Part shown: piece after piece, positions 1 through 8,035 of the stretch
Position numbering within the stretch: the stretch's first letter is position 1
Layout of the letters: every line of letters begins with the position of its first letter
Origin: Streptomyces uncialis
Lineage (GTDB): Bacteria > Actinomycetota > Actinomycetes > Streptomycetales > Streptomycetaceae
Direction of reading: 5' to 3'
Assembly: GCF_001905345.1 (NCBI RefSeq)
Contig: NZ_LFBV01000001.1
Coordinates: 1,375,321-1,439,320, forward strand
Length of the DNA: 64,000 nt
The notes under the pieces: model-generated
Told to the model about the DNA's origin: nothing
Database searches by the model: none
What the model saw: only the letters and a program-made list of their open reading frames with translations
Position numbers and translations under genes: made by a program

Positions 1-1679
1 TCCTCGCCGTACCCGAATCCGCGGCACACCAGCCGGGCCTGGTCGAACAGGCCGCCGCCGAGGCCGTGCGACACCCAGACGCCCTCGTCACCGAAGCCGA
101 CGATGTCCGGGACGCCGTCGCCGGTGAGGTCCGCGAGGAGCCGCAGATGCTTTTCGCCGCTCCACCCCTGGGCGGTCCCGAAGTCGTTCAGGACGAGCTG
201 CGCGGGCCCGAACGTACCGTCGCCGAGTCCGCGTGACACGACGACGCCCTGCGGTCCGAACCCGACGAGGTCCGGCGCTCCGCCGGCGGTGGCCCCGACC
301 AGGAACCGGGGGTGCTCCCGGGCCGAGCTCCATCCCTGGTCGACGCCGAAGTCGTCGAGGGCGTACAGCGGTTCCGTGAACGTCCCTTCCTCGTCCTGGA
401 GGGAGATCCAGACGCCGTCGTCGTGGCAGCCGACGAGGTCGAGCCTGCCGTCACCGGTGGTGTCCGCGAGGAACCGGGGATGCTTGTCGGCGAGCCAGCC
501 ACCCGCCTTCTCGTGGTGGCCGAACGCCCGCAGAACGGGTTCCTCGGGGAGCGGCGCGAACTTTCCCTCCTCGTCCTGGAGGGAGATCCAGACGCCGTCG
601 TCGTGGCAGCCGACGAGGTCGAGCCTGCCGTCACCGGTGGTGTCCGCGAGGAACCGGGGATGCTTCTCGGCCAGCCAGCCGCCCGCCTGCTGACCATGAC
701 CGAACGCCTTGAGGGCCGGTGCGCCGCCCGGGGCCGCGAACGCCCCGCCCTCGTCCCGGGGGGACACCCGGACACCGTCGGCGGCGAGCACGACGACATC
801 GGGGCTGCCGTCGCCCGTCGTGTCCACGAGGGTCCACAGGTCCGCGGGATCGCGGGCGGGCGGGGGCTGGTGCAGGACGCGTTCGTCGTCGAACGTCCCG
901 TCGCCCCTGGAACCGGAAACCACCGCCCCCTTCGCGGGTTTGAGTCCGACGATGTCCGCCCGGCCCGCTCCCGTGTCGGCGAGGAACCGTGTGTCGGCCC
1001 CGCCCCACCAGCCCGGCTGCCCGCCGGGGGAGTGGCCGGCCGCCTCGCTCTTCCAGCCGCCGGCGTCCTGGTCGCTCCCGAACCCCTCCAGGACCAGCAG
1101 CAGGTCGCTGAAGGAGGGCGTCGCGTCGGGGGCCGGGCGCAGCGCGGCCGAGCGGGCCAGCCGCCAGGAGCGGCGGCCGTTCCAGTGGCTCAGCTGGGCC
1201 CAGCGCAGCACGGGGTCGCTGACGCGTTCGGGCGCGGCCGGGACGAACCGCCACCACTGGCTCTCCGCGCTGTCGTCGTGCTCGCGCAGGACGATCCGGG
1301 TGTCGTCCTTGCCGGGCTCGGCGAGGTCGAGAACGGCGCCGTCGACCGCGCCCTCGATGAAGTAGAGGCCCGCTTCGCCCTCGACGGGGACGATGTGCCA
1401 CTGCTGGCCCTTCCGGCCCGCGGTGGCCTGCCACTGGCGGACGCCCCGGTCGGCGGCGGCCGGGTTGTCGAGCACCTTGCCGCTGTCCGCGTTGCGGATC
1501 ACGTACACCTGGTCGTCCTGCGCGGGGGCGAGCCGCCACTGATCCGGGCGCGGGCCGTCGTCGGGGAAGTCGCGGACGACGAGCGCGCCGTCCGCGCCCG
1601 GCGTGGCCCTGGCGCCGAGGGGCTTCCCCGTGGCGGCGTTGACGATCTCCAGCTTCAGTTCTTCCGTGGGCACGGGCAT
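1..1679 (-). CDS. RICIN / FG-GAP repeat protein (3' end cut by window edge)
   Basis: Partial gene: it starts at the ATG at 1677-1679 and runs leftward out of the window without a stop. The first ~140 residues look like a RICIN-type beta-trefoil (repeated QW motifs such as RPDQWRL, QQWHIVP, SQWWRFVP alternating with GKVL / GAVLDL). The rest is a chain of FG-GAP/VCBS-type propeller repeats with the calcium-loop-like motif DTTGDGRLDLVG. Two consecutive repeats are almost identical in DNA. No signal peptide is visible. RICIN domains usually bind sugars and FG-GAP propellers bind partners or extracellular ligands, so a carbohydrate-targeting role is inferred. It faces the same way as the next gene, 1747-2466, and probably shares its transcript. 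Function is unproven. Confidence 0.75.
   Translation of the reverse strand, partial: MPVPTEELKLEIVNAATGKPLGARATPGADGALVVRDFPDDGPRPDQWRLAPAQDDQVYVIRNADSGKVLDNPAAADRGVRQWQATAGRKGQQWHIVPVEGEAGLYFIEGAVDGAVLDLAEPGKDDTRIVLREHDDSAESQWWRFVPAAPERVSDPVLRWAQLSHWNGRRSWRLARSAALRPAPDATPSFSDLLLVLEGFGSDQDAGGWKSEAAGHSPGGQPGWWGGADTRFLADTGAGRADIVGLKPAKGAVVSGSRGDGTFDDERVLHQPPPARDPADLWTLVDTTGDGSPDVVVLAADGVRVSPRDEGGAFAAPGGAPALKAFGHGQQAGGWLAEKHPRFLADTTGDGRLDLVGCHDDGVWISLQDEEGKFAPLPEEPVLRAFGHHEKAGGWLADKHPRFLADTTGDGRLDLVGCHDDGVWISLQDEEGTFTEPLYALDDFGVDQGWSSAREHPRFLVGATAGGAPDLVGFGPQGVVVSRGLGDGTFGPAQLVLNDFGTAQGWSGEKHLRLLADLTGDGVPDIVGFGDEGVWVSHGLGGGLFDQARLVCRGFGYGE
388..665. repeat. 98-bp exact direct repeat, 180-bp period
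   Basis: Bases 388-485 recur unchanged at 568-665 inside the FG-GAP gene. The 180-bp period equals one 60-residue propeller repeat, so this is a recent in-frame duplication or gene conversion of one repeat unit. Confidence 0.9.
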
Positions 1680-1746
1680 CGTGGTGCCTCTTCCAGGCGG
1701 TACGGGCGTGGGCTCGGGACGGGTGCGGCGCCGCGGGGGCCGCGGA

Positions 1747-2466
1747 TCACGTGAAGACGTGGTGGTACGGGACGTTCCACTCGCTGGGCAGCCTCGGGTA
1801 GAACGTGTTGATGACCGTCCCGGTGAAGTCCCCGCCCCAGTTGTAGGTGAGACGCGCCTCGCTCTCGGCCGTCACCGCGTGGTCCTTGAACCCGAGGATG
1901 GCGTCGGGGTGGGTGATCGGCACGAAGGTGATCCCGCCCCACGGCGTCACCGTGACGACCCAGAGCTGGGTGTCCTCGGGTGCGCCGTTCTTCCCGCGCC
2001 ACTTCTCGCCGACCTTGCCGGGGAGGCCGACCTGGACGGTGTCGGCCGTGCTCTTGGGCGCGTCCTGGTGGACGCTGACGCGCCGGCGCTGCGGCTTCGG
2101 GGCGCCGTCGTCGCCGCGCCCGGCCTCGGCCTCGCCCGCGACGGCGGGCTTGGGTGACACCTGGCCCGCGGCGCTCTCGATGTAGTAGAGCGGGCGCTGC
2201 CCGAAGAAGCCGCCGGGGGTGATGTACCAGAGGTGGCCCTGCGCCTCCTTGGTGGCCGGGTCGAGCGCGGTGGCCAGCTTGACCCCCTTGTCGTGGCTCT
2301 CCTCCTTCAGCTCGGCGGGCCGCAGATAGCCGCCGTTGAAGGCATGGACGAGCATGACCGGCCGGCTTTCGACCAGCGCCGCCACGATGGCGTTGTCGTA
2401 GCTGTTCACCGCCACCGGTCCGCCGACCACCAAATTCGCCATCGCCGTGCGTTCCTGGGTGTACAT
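1747..2466 (-). CDS. Beta-trefoil-like protein of unknown function
   Basis: A 239-aa protein with no firm family match. Residues with spacing like a trefoil lectin or fascin are visible: an FNGGYLRP segment, GHLWYITP, RPLYYIES, QLWVVTV. A charged, low-complexity stretch lies near residue 115. No signal peptide or membrane segment. The ATG at 2466 has a GAGG about 10 bases upstream; an in-frame ATG at 2442 with AGGAACG before it is an alternative start. It lies immediately upstream of the RICIN/FG-GAP gene on the same strand and diverges from the pore-former-like gene at 2876. A lectin-type role is inferred from context only. Confidence 0.6.
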   Translation of the reverse strand: MYTQERTAMANLVVGGPVAVNSYDNAIVAALVESRPVMLVHAFNGGYLRPAELKEESHDKGVKLATALDPATKEAQGHLWYITPGGFFGQRPLYYIESAAGQVSPKPAVAGEAEAGRGDDGAPKPQRRRVSVHQDAPKSTADTVQVGLPGKVGEKWRGKNGAPEDTQLWVVTVTPWGGITFVPITHPDAILGFKDHAVTAESEARLTYNWGGDFTGTVINTFYPRLPSEWNVPYHHVFT

Positions 2467-2875
2467 CGCGGAAACCTCACCTGATTCTTGATATGGAGAA
2501 CAACGCGCCGGGCGCTCGGGGCTGCATTGTCCTCAAGGGTCACCGCAAGCCCGAGCGCGCTCGTTCGAAAAGGCGCCGGGAAGCGAATGGATGACCGGAT
2601 CGAATACCTTCGTCCACGGCGACGGCCGAGGTCGCGACACTTGCGGACGCGACTGTCGGAAGATCCTCGACCGGGTGATCGCCGACGGTTCAAAGTACCC
2701 GTAGCCAAGGGTAGTTGGGGTGCCTCCGAGTCTCTGTCACCCGATTGAGCGTCATGCCCGCAGGCGCTCGTCCGGGCAATGCGCACCGTGCTAGCTTCGG
2801 ATTTCGGAACGTGCGCAGATTTCTGTTTCCGCTTCACCGAGCGCGGTTCGACCGGAATTAGTCGAGGACGGGGAA
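2467..2875. promoter_or_regulatory. Divergent intergenic region, no gene
   Basis: About 410 bases between the minus-strand lectin-like gene and the plus-strand pore-former-like gene. It must hold promoters for both. No convincing ORF; the in-frame stretches have no ribosome site or family resemblance. A purine-rich site (GAGGACGGGGAA) directly precedes the ATG at 2876. Confidence 0.5.
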
Positions 2876-3973
2876 ATGCCTTCCAACGCGTACAACCTGG
2901 AACGGTCCAAGCGTCAGCCGCTGACGAAGAGGAACCTGCGGGAACTCAACATCGAGCAGACCTGGCAGTCGGTCCTGGACCACCCTGACCTGGTCTATGT
3001 CGACGACTACGGTGTGCGGCACAAACCCGTCGGGTTCTCTGTGAACAAGTCGAGCTTCGGCGCTTTCCCCGGGACCGCGTCCAAACTCGGCTGGCTCGCC
3101 TATATGAACCTCGGGGAGCCGCTGATCGAGGAGCGGCGCAACATCAGCCAGCCTCCGCCCGACACCTTCTCGTCGCGCACCTACGTCAACCGCAGCCAGG
3201 TGTCCCCGATGACCTTCACCGACTCGGTCGAGTTCACCGTGTCGAACGAGGTCACCTGGTCGCTCCAGGGGCAGGCCCAGCTCACCTTCGGCGGCAGCGT
3301 CAGCGCGGAGCTCCAGCTCCAGTTGCAGAGCCAGCTCCAGATGGCCCTCCAGACGCAGCTCGGGGCGCAGCTCCAGAACGACATGGAGAACAAGAACACG
3401 ACCACGGTGACCAACCTGAACAGCAAGGACAACATGGGGGTGAACAACGAGAACGCCACCGAGACGGGCGTGAAGAACTCGGCGACGAACTCCGTGGCGA
3501 ACTCGATCGCGAACTCGGTGGCGTTCACGACCCAGGGCAGCGCCACCGGCACCGCACAGGTCAACGCCCAGCTGGCGCTGGGCATCACGGCCTCCGTCGG
3601 CGGCACCCTGACCACCAGCTGGGCCTCGAACTCGCAGATCTCCGGCGAGGTCCCGCCGGGCTCCCGGGTGGAGACCATCGTCACCCAGCGGCGTACCCGC
3701 AAGCAGTACTCGTACGAGATCCCGGTGAGCTTCTCCGGGTTGCTCGCGGTGATGTACGACGTGCCGGTGGCGGTCCTGTCCCCTCCGCAGCCCGGCCACC
3801 ATCCCGGTCTCGACCGGCTGGTCGCCCGCGACATCGGCGATGTCGGACTGGCGGGCGGCGGCTTCCGGATGAAGGGGCTGGCCGAGGTCGTGTCCGCCCT
3901 GGAGGTCCACCACACGATGTTCGACGGCGAGAGCCTGACGGACAGCCCACGAGCGCCGCACAAGCAGCCCTGA
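2876..3973 (+). CDS. Aerolysin / ETX-MTX2-like candidate pore-forming protein
   Basis: A 365-aa protein. The N-terminal ~90 residues form a head. The middle (roughly 100-270) is rich in Ser/Thr/Asn/Gln with alternating polar and hydrophobic residues, including a Gln/Leu-rich amphipathic run (~142-170) and an Asn/Thr-rich run (~175-225). It is followed by the phrase SGEVPPGSRVE and a YEIPVSFSG strand. This layout, with long amphipathic strands around an insertion loop and a VPPG turn before a closing strand, is typical of aerolysin-fold beta-pore-formers. The call rests on pattern, not on a search. No signal peptide. The adjacent lectin-type genes would fit a sugar-targeted pore-former. Alternative: a structural or phage-like fibre protein. 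Confidence 0.45.
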   Translation: MPSNAYNLERSKRQPLTKRNLRELNIEQTWQSVLDHPDLVYVDDYGVRHKPVGFSVNKSSFGAFPGTASKLGWLAYMNLGEPLIEERRNISQPPPDTFSSRTYVNRSQVSPMTFTDSVEFTVSNEVTWSLQGQAQLTFGGSVSAELQLQLQSQLQMALQTQLGAQLQNDMENKNTTTVTNLNSKDNMGVNNENATETGVKNSATNSVANSIANSVAFTTQGSATGTAQVNAQLALGITASVGGTLTTSWASNSQISGEVPPGSRVETIVTQRRTRKQYSYEIPVSFSGLLAVMYDVPVAVLSPPQPGHHPGLDRLVARDIGDVGLAGGGFRMKGLAEVVSALEVHHTMFDGESLTDSPRAPHKQP

Positions 3974-4025
3974 CCGGGCGGGCGGACACGCGGCGCCGCC
4001 GCGACGACGACAAGGGATGACGACC

Positions 4026-4514
4026 ATGGTGTTCGACAACATCTTCGGCTTCGCGGGCAAGGGCGCGGGGCTCTTCTCGGTGACCACCGACGCCGCCAGG
4101 CCGCAGCCGGGGGCGGGCATCGACTTCGAGGACGCCGAGGACGACACGTACGACGACACGAGCACGAGCCTGTTCAACAGCGCGATCCACGGTGCCTCCG
4201 CCCGGGCGAAGATCGTGCGGGAGGAGTCGCCCGAGGCACGGGCGGTCCTCGGCTTCCTCGGCTCCTTCATCCGGACCACCCAGGCGTCCGCCGGTGAGCA
4301 GGCCCAGTACGCCCAGGATCCCGGCTCGGTGTCCGCGGCGGCGTCCGCCGGGATGCGGGAGTCCAGCGCGACGGTGACGGAGCACAGCGGCCTCCAGAAG
4401 AACGAGGACCTGGAGAGCGAGCCGAAGAAGAGCGACTACACCAAGCCTCCCAAGGCCCCGGAGGCACCCAAGGCGGCCAAACCGGCCGCCGAGGAGCCGT
4501 CCGGTTCCGAATAG
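4026..4514 (+). CDS. Small acidic low-complexity protein, unknown
   Basis: A 162-aa protein with no recognised family. The N-terminus is glycine-rich (VFDNIFGFAGKGAGLF), followed by an acidic DTYDDTSTS segment, a short helical part near residues 75-90, and a Pro/Ala/Lys-rich C-terminal tail. The ATG at 4026 is preferred because AAGGG lies nine bases upstream; an in-frame ATG at 4017 sits directly on that AAGGG. It follows the pore-former-like gene by about 50 bases on the same strand, so it is probably co-transcribed and may be a partner or immunity protein (inference). Confidence 0.55.
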   Translation: MVFDNIFGFAGKGAGLFSVTTDAARPQPGAGIDFEDAEDDTYDDTSTSLFNSAIHGASARAKIVREESPEARAVLGFLGSFIRTTQASAGEQAQYAQDPGSVSAAASAGMRESSATVTEHSGLQKNEDLESEPKKSDYTKPPKAPEAPKAAKPAAEEPSGSE

Positions 4515-4542
4515 CGGCCGGTTCCGCGGAGTTCGCGGGTTC

Positions 4543-4578
4543 CGAGGGGTCAGGGGCTTCCGCGCCCCTGACCCCTCG
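4543..4578. terminator. Bidirectional hairpin terminator
   Basis: A perfect 14-bp stem (CGAGGGGTCAGGGG / CCCCTGACCCCTCG) with an 8-base loop lies between the convergent genes ending at 4514 (+) and 4583 (-). Confidence 0.85.
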
Positions 4579-4582
4579 TGCG

Positions 4583-6109
4583 TCACACAGGGAGCAGCTG
4601 CCACTGCCTGTCCCGGTGGTCGCCCTCCGCCCCGTGCTGCTTGATCACCGTGCGGGCCGTGGTGTCGGCGCGCAGGAGCAGACCGCTGTTCCGGTTGGCG
4701 ATCTCGTACACCCGCTGGGTGCCGGTCGCGGGGCCGACCGGGATCAGCCGCCAGTGCTGGTGGCGCGCGTCCCCGCCCTCGTAGGCGCGTTGCGCGACCA
4801 CCGCCCCGGCGGCCTCCTGCGCTCCGACGACCTCCAGGACCTTGCCGCTGCGCACGTTCTCGATCGTGTACAGGACGTCGCCGTTGTCCTGGCCCGCCAC
4901 GACTAGCCGCCACCGCTGGTGGGCCCTGGGAGCGGGGAGGGACTGGTGGATCTCGGCCCCGTCCTTGACGGACTCGCGCTGGACCGCCATCCGCAGTTTG
5001 CTCCGGACGTTGGCCCACGAGACCACCGTGCCCGAGCCGGGCAGCCCGGCCATCTTCGGCGACGCGATCTTCCGGACCCGGTGGTTGACGTGGTCGGCGA
5101 TGTAGACGGCGTCGACGCAGTCCACCGCGATGCCGAACGGGCTGTTCAGCCGACCCGAGGCGGCCGGGCCGCCGTCGCCGTCGAAGCCCGCGGTGCCGTT
5201 GCCCACCACCGTGTCGATGTTCCCGTCGGCCGTGACCTTCCGGACGCGGTGATTGCCGTATTCGGAGATGTAGAGGGTGCCGCTACTGTCCACCGCGATC
5301 CCGTACGGCTTGTTCAGCTGGGCCGAGGCCGCCGGGCCGCCGTCCCCCCCGGAGCCCGCGGTGCCGTTGCCCGCGACGGTGCTGATCGTCCCGTCGGCCG
5401 TGACCTTGCGGACCCGGTGATTGCCCCCGTCGGAGATGTAGAGGGTGCCGGTACTGTCCACCGCCACCGCGTACATGCCCTTCAGCTGGGCCGAGGTGGC
5501 GAGGCCGCCGTCACCGCCGGAGCCCGCGACGCCGGTCCCGGCGACCGTGCTGATGTTCCCGTCGGCCGTGACCTTCCGGACCCGGTGGTTGCCGAACTCG
5601 GCGATGTAGAGGGTGCCGGAGCTGTCCACCGCCAACCCGTGCGGTTTGTTCAGCTGGGCCGAGGTGGCGGGGCCGCCGTCACCGCCGGAGCCCGCGACGC
5701 CGGTCCCGGCGACCGTGCTGATGTTCCCGTCGGCCGTGACCTTCCGGACCCGGTGGTTGCTGGCGTCGGTGATGTAGAGGGTGCCGGCGCTGTCCACCGT
5801 CACCTCGCGCGGGCAGTTCAGCTGGGCGGAGACGGCGGGACCGTTGTCGCCCCGGTAGCCCGCGACCCCGGTCCCGGCCACCGTGCTGATCTTTCCGTCG
5901 GTGGTGACCTTCCGGACCCGGTGGTTGCTGTAGTCGGAGAAGTAGAGCGTGCCGGAGCTGTCCACCGCGATCCCGTACGGGTGCTTCAACTGAGCGGCGA
6001 CGGCGGACTCGTTGTCCCCTGTGAACCCCGCGACCCCGGTCCCCGCGATCGTGCTGATCGGAGGGACGGGGGGTTCGCCGTCCGTGGCTGCCGTCTGGGT
6101 AGTGCTCAT
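4583..6109 (-). CDS. Six-repeat NHL propeller fused to RICIN domain
   Basis: A 508-aa protein. Residues ~15-350 hold six NHL repeats, each with an IAVDSSGTLYISD-type strand followed by NHRVRKVT and a STVAGTG turn. Six repeats are enough for a full beta-propeller. Residues ~370-508 are a RICIN-type trefoil with repeated QRW/QHW/RQW motifs. There is no signal peptide. The repeats are very alike at the DNA level, which points to recent amplification. The ATG at 6109 has AAGG six bases upstream; the ATG at 6115 is flush against it and less likely. It faces the pore-former-like pair convergently. A carbohydrate-binding scaffold role is inferred. Confidence 0.85.
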   Translation of the reverse strand: MSTTQTAATDGEPPVPPISTIAGTGVAGFTGDNESAVAAQLKHPYGIAVDSSGTLYFSDYSNHRVRKVTTDGKISTVAGTGVAGYRGDNGPAVSAQLNCPREVTVDSAGTLYITDASNHRVRKVTADGNISTVAGTGVAGSGGDGGPATSAQLNKPHGLAVDSSGTLYIAEFGNHRVRKVTADGNISTVAGTGVAGSGGDGGLATSAQLKGMYAVAVDSTGTLYISDGGNHRVRKVTADGTISTVAGNGTAGSGGDGGPAASAQLNKPYGIAVDSSGTLYISEYGNHRVRKVTADGNIDTVVGNGTAGFDGDGGPAASGRLNSPFGIAVDCVDAVYIADHVNHRVRKIASPKMAGLPGSGTVVSWANVRSKLRMAVQRESVKDGAEIHQSLPAPRAHQRWRLVVAGQDNGDVLYTIENVRSGKVLEVVGAQEAAGAVVAQRAYEGGDARHQHWRLIPVGPATGTQRVYEIANRNSGLLLRADTTARTVIKQHGAEGDHRDRQWQLLPV

Positions 6110-6158
6110 CGTCATCCTTGCGTCGGTAACTGACCGCTCGCTACGGGCGGTTGTCGGT

Positions 6159-6174
6159 TGACTTCAGCAAGTCA
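6159..6174. promoter_or_regulatory. Operator-like inverted repeat upstream of NHL-RICIN gene
   Basis: TGACTT-CAGC-AAGTCA is a perfect 6-bp inverted repeat with a 4-base spacer, 50-65 bases upstream of the NHL-RICIN start. It is likely a regulator site in that promoter. The rest of 6110-6366 shows no gene. Confidence 0.4.
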
Positions 6175-6366
6175 TAGGAGCTGTCCGGGGGACAAGGTCA
6201 CTTACGGGTGCTTCCCTTGGACCGTGATTGACGGCACCCGCGGTGCATGGCCTCTGCCGGGCGTCTGACCAGGCCGTACGTCATTCGCCCAGGGTCGGTA
6301 CCGGTCCGGCGGTGACGCCACGGGACACCAGTCCGAACCCGTGACGCGAACTGCCGTCGGCCCGGT

Positions 6367-6618
6367 TCAGGCCGCCGGGAGCCGGGCGTTGACGAAGTCG
6401 ACCAGCTCCCTCGGGGTCCTGACCCGGCCCAGGTCGTCCTCCGCGATCTCGACGCCGTAGTCGCGCTTGATGCGGCTGTGTGTCTCCAGCAGCGCGAGCG
6501 AGTCGTACCCGTGCTCGTCGAAGAGCCGGTCGGGCGCCTGCTCGAACGACAGCCAGTCGCCCTCCCAGACATGCTGACGCATGATGTCCTCCAGCTCCCG
6601 CAAGGTGATCGGCTGCAC
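6367..6618 (-). CDS. Acyl carrier protein (ACP1) of the type II PKS
   Basis: An 83-aa protein of usual ACP length. Ser40 in HGYDSLALLE is the phosphopantetheine attachment site. It carries the growing polyketide between KS/CLF, AT and the tailoring enzymes in the cytoplasm. It is the last gene of the minus-strand core operon, downstream of the AT. A second ACP (17028-17297) is encoded elsewhere, so the cluster has two carriers. One of them may serve starter-unit loading rather than chain extension (inference). Confidence 0.93.
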   Translation of the reverse strand: MQPITLRELEDIMRQHVWEGDWLSFEQAPDRLFDEHGYDSLALLETHSRIKRDYGVEIAEDDLGRVRTPRELVDFVNARLPAA

Positions 6619-6720
6619 GGCTTGTCCCTCTCTCCTGGCCGGTCGGGTCGTCCTGAGCGTGCGGTTCGCGGCTGGAGGGCCGCTCGAAGCCGGACGGAAG
6701 GTCCCGGGGACGGGTCCGGA

Positions 6721-7824
6721 CTACGGTGCGGTCAGGCCCAGTCGGGCGAGCGCGGTGGTGAAGTGTTCGGCCTCGCGGTCCGGCCCCGACGCGGGCGGGC
6801 CGAGCAGCGACAGCACCTCGCAGCGGCCGGTGCGGACGTCCCGCAGCTGCCGGGCGAGGGTCGTCAGCCCCTGGCCCGGACCGCACTCGACCAGCAGCCG
6901 GGGCCCGTCCGCGACCAGCGTTTCGAGCGCGGGCCAGAACAGCACCGGGTCCACCGGATGCCGGGCCCAGTACGAGGGGTCGACGGCCTCGGCGTCGGTC
7001 AGGCGTTCCGCGGTGTACCCCGACACCATCGTGATCCGCGGAGCCCGCGCGGGCAGGGCCGCCAGCAGCGGGCGGGCCGCGTCGACCACCGGCTGGAGCA
7101 CCGTGCTGTGGAAGGGCGCCACGGACTGGACCCGCGCCCAGCGGAACCCGGCCTCGCGCAAGGCGTCCAGCGTTTCTCCCAGCGGTTCGTCCGCACCGGC
7201 GATCACCGTCTGCCGGGGGGCGTTGACCGCGCCGATGTCCACCCCGGGCCGTAGATACGGCTCGATCTCCGCCCGGGTGGCCGCGACCGCCGCCATACCG
7301 CCCGCCGGCGCGCTGTCGAGCCTTCCGATCCGGTGGCAGACGATCCGCGCGGCGTCGCCCAGGTCGAAGACCCCGGCCAGGGCGGCGGCGGCCATCTCGC
7401 CGACGCTGTGCCCGAGCATGACCGCCGGTTCCAGCCCCCGGTCCATCAGCAGTCTGCCGAGCGCGTGATCGAGGGCGAAGAGCAGCGGCTGGGAGCGGCG
7501 GAAGTGGTGGATGGGGAGGCGGGGTCCGGCGGCGAGCCAGTCGGAGCGCAGCTCGTCCCCGGCCGTCCCCATGGCCCGGAACACCTCGTCGACGGCCGCC
7601 GTGAACGCGGGCAGGTCCCGGTACAGTCCGGTGCCCATGCCCTGGTACTGGGCACCCTGTCCGGGCATCAGCAGGGCGGGCGGCAGTGCCCCGGGGGCGT
7701 CGTCCGGGGCTCGCGGCTCCTCCCGGGGCAGCTGCTCCACCGGGGATACCGGCTCGTCCCCGGGCTGTCGCCCGCCGGTGGGGACCGACTCGCGGTCGGC
7801 GGTCCGGGTGTCCGGCGTCGGCAT
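6721..7824 (-). CDS. Discrete acyltransferase (AT) of the PKS
   Basis: A 367-aa protein. After a ~48-aa Pro/Glu-rich head, the AT fold starts at LLMPGQGAQYQGMG. The nucleophile Ser140 is in GHSVGE and the catalytic His239 is in APFHS. Most type II clusters borrow the fatty-acid malonyl transferase. A dedicated AT, as in daunorubicin (DpsD) or R1128 (ZhuC) clusters, usually goes with a non-acetate starter or starter editing. The motif APFHS replaces the HAFH/YASH specificity motifs of modular ATs, so the substrate cannot be read off. The ATG at 7824 is chosen because AAAGG precedes it; upstream sequence lacks coding character. Confidence 0.88.
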   Translation of the reverse strand: MPTPDTRTADRESVPTGGRQPGDEPVSPVEQLPREEPRAPDDAPGALPPALLMPGQGAQYQGMGTGLYRDLPAFTAAVDEVFRAMGTAGDELRSDWLAAGPRLPIHHFRRSQPLLFALDHALGRLLMDRGLEPAVMLGHSVGEMAAAALAGVFDLGDAARIVCHRIGRLDSAPAGGMAAVAATRAEIEPYLRPGVDIGAVNAPRQTVIAGADEPLGETLDALREAGFRWARVQSVAPFHSTVLQPVVDAARPLLAALPARAPRITMVSGYTAERLTDAEAVDPSYWARHPVDPVLFWPALETLVADGPRLLVECGPGQGLTTLARQLRDVRTGRCEVLSLLGPPASGPDREAEHFTTALARLGLTAP

Positions 7825-8035
7825 GCTGCGGCCTTTCTGCGTGGCGGCCCATGGGCCGACGGACGGGACTGCGTCCCACGGGCCGGGGTTGGCCGCGAGG
7901 CCACCGGGCGTCAGGCGTCGAAGCGCTCGCCCGGTGGGCCGGGCGTCGTGGCGGACGGGCGCGGGAAGCGCGGTGGCCGGGACGCGCGGGTGCGCCCCGG
8001 GAGCCCCGCGGGTCCCGGCCCGAACCGGCGGACGG

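Noticed and set aside
312..1754. Long plus-strand open frame of 480 codons at the left edge
   Set aside because: It is the exact antisense frame of the RICIN/FG-GAP gene. The minus-strand reading gives clear propeller repeats and runs off the window; the plus reading gives only Val/Glu/Gly-rich noise.
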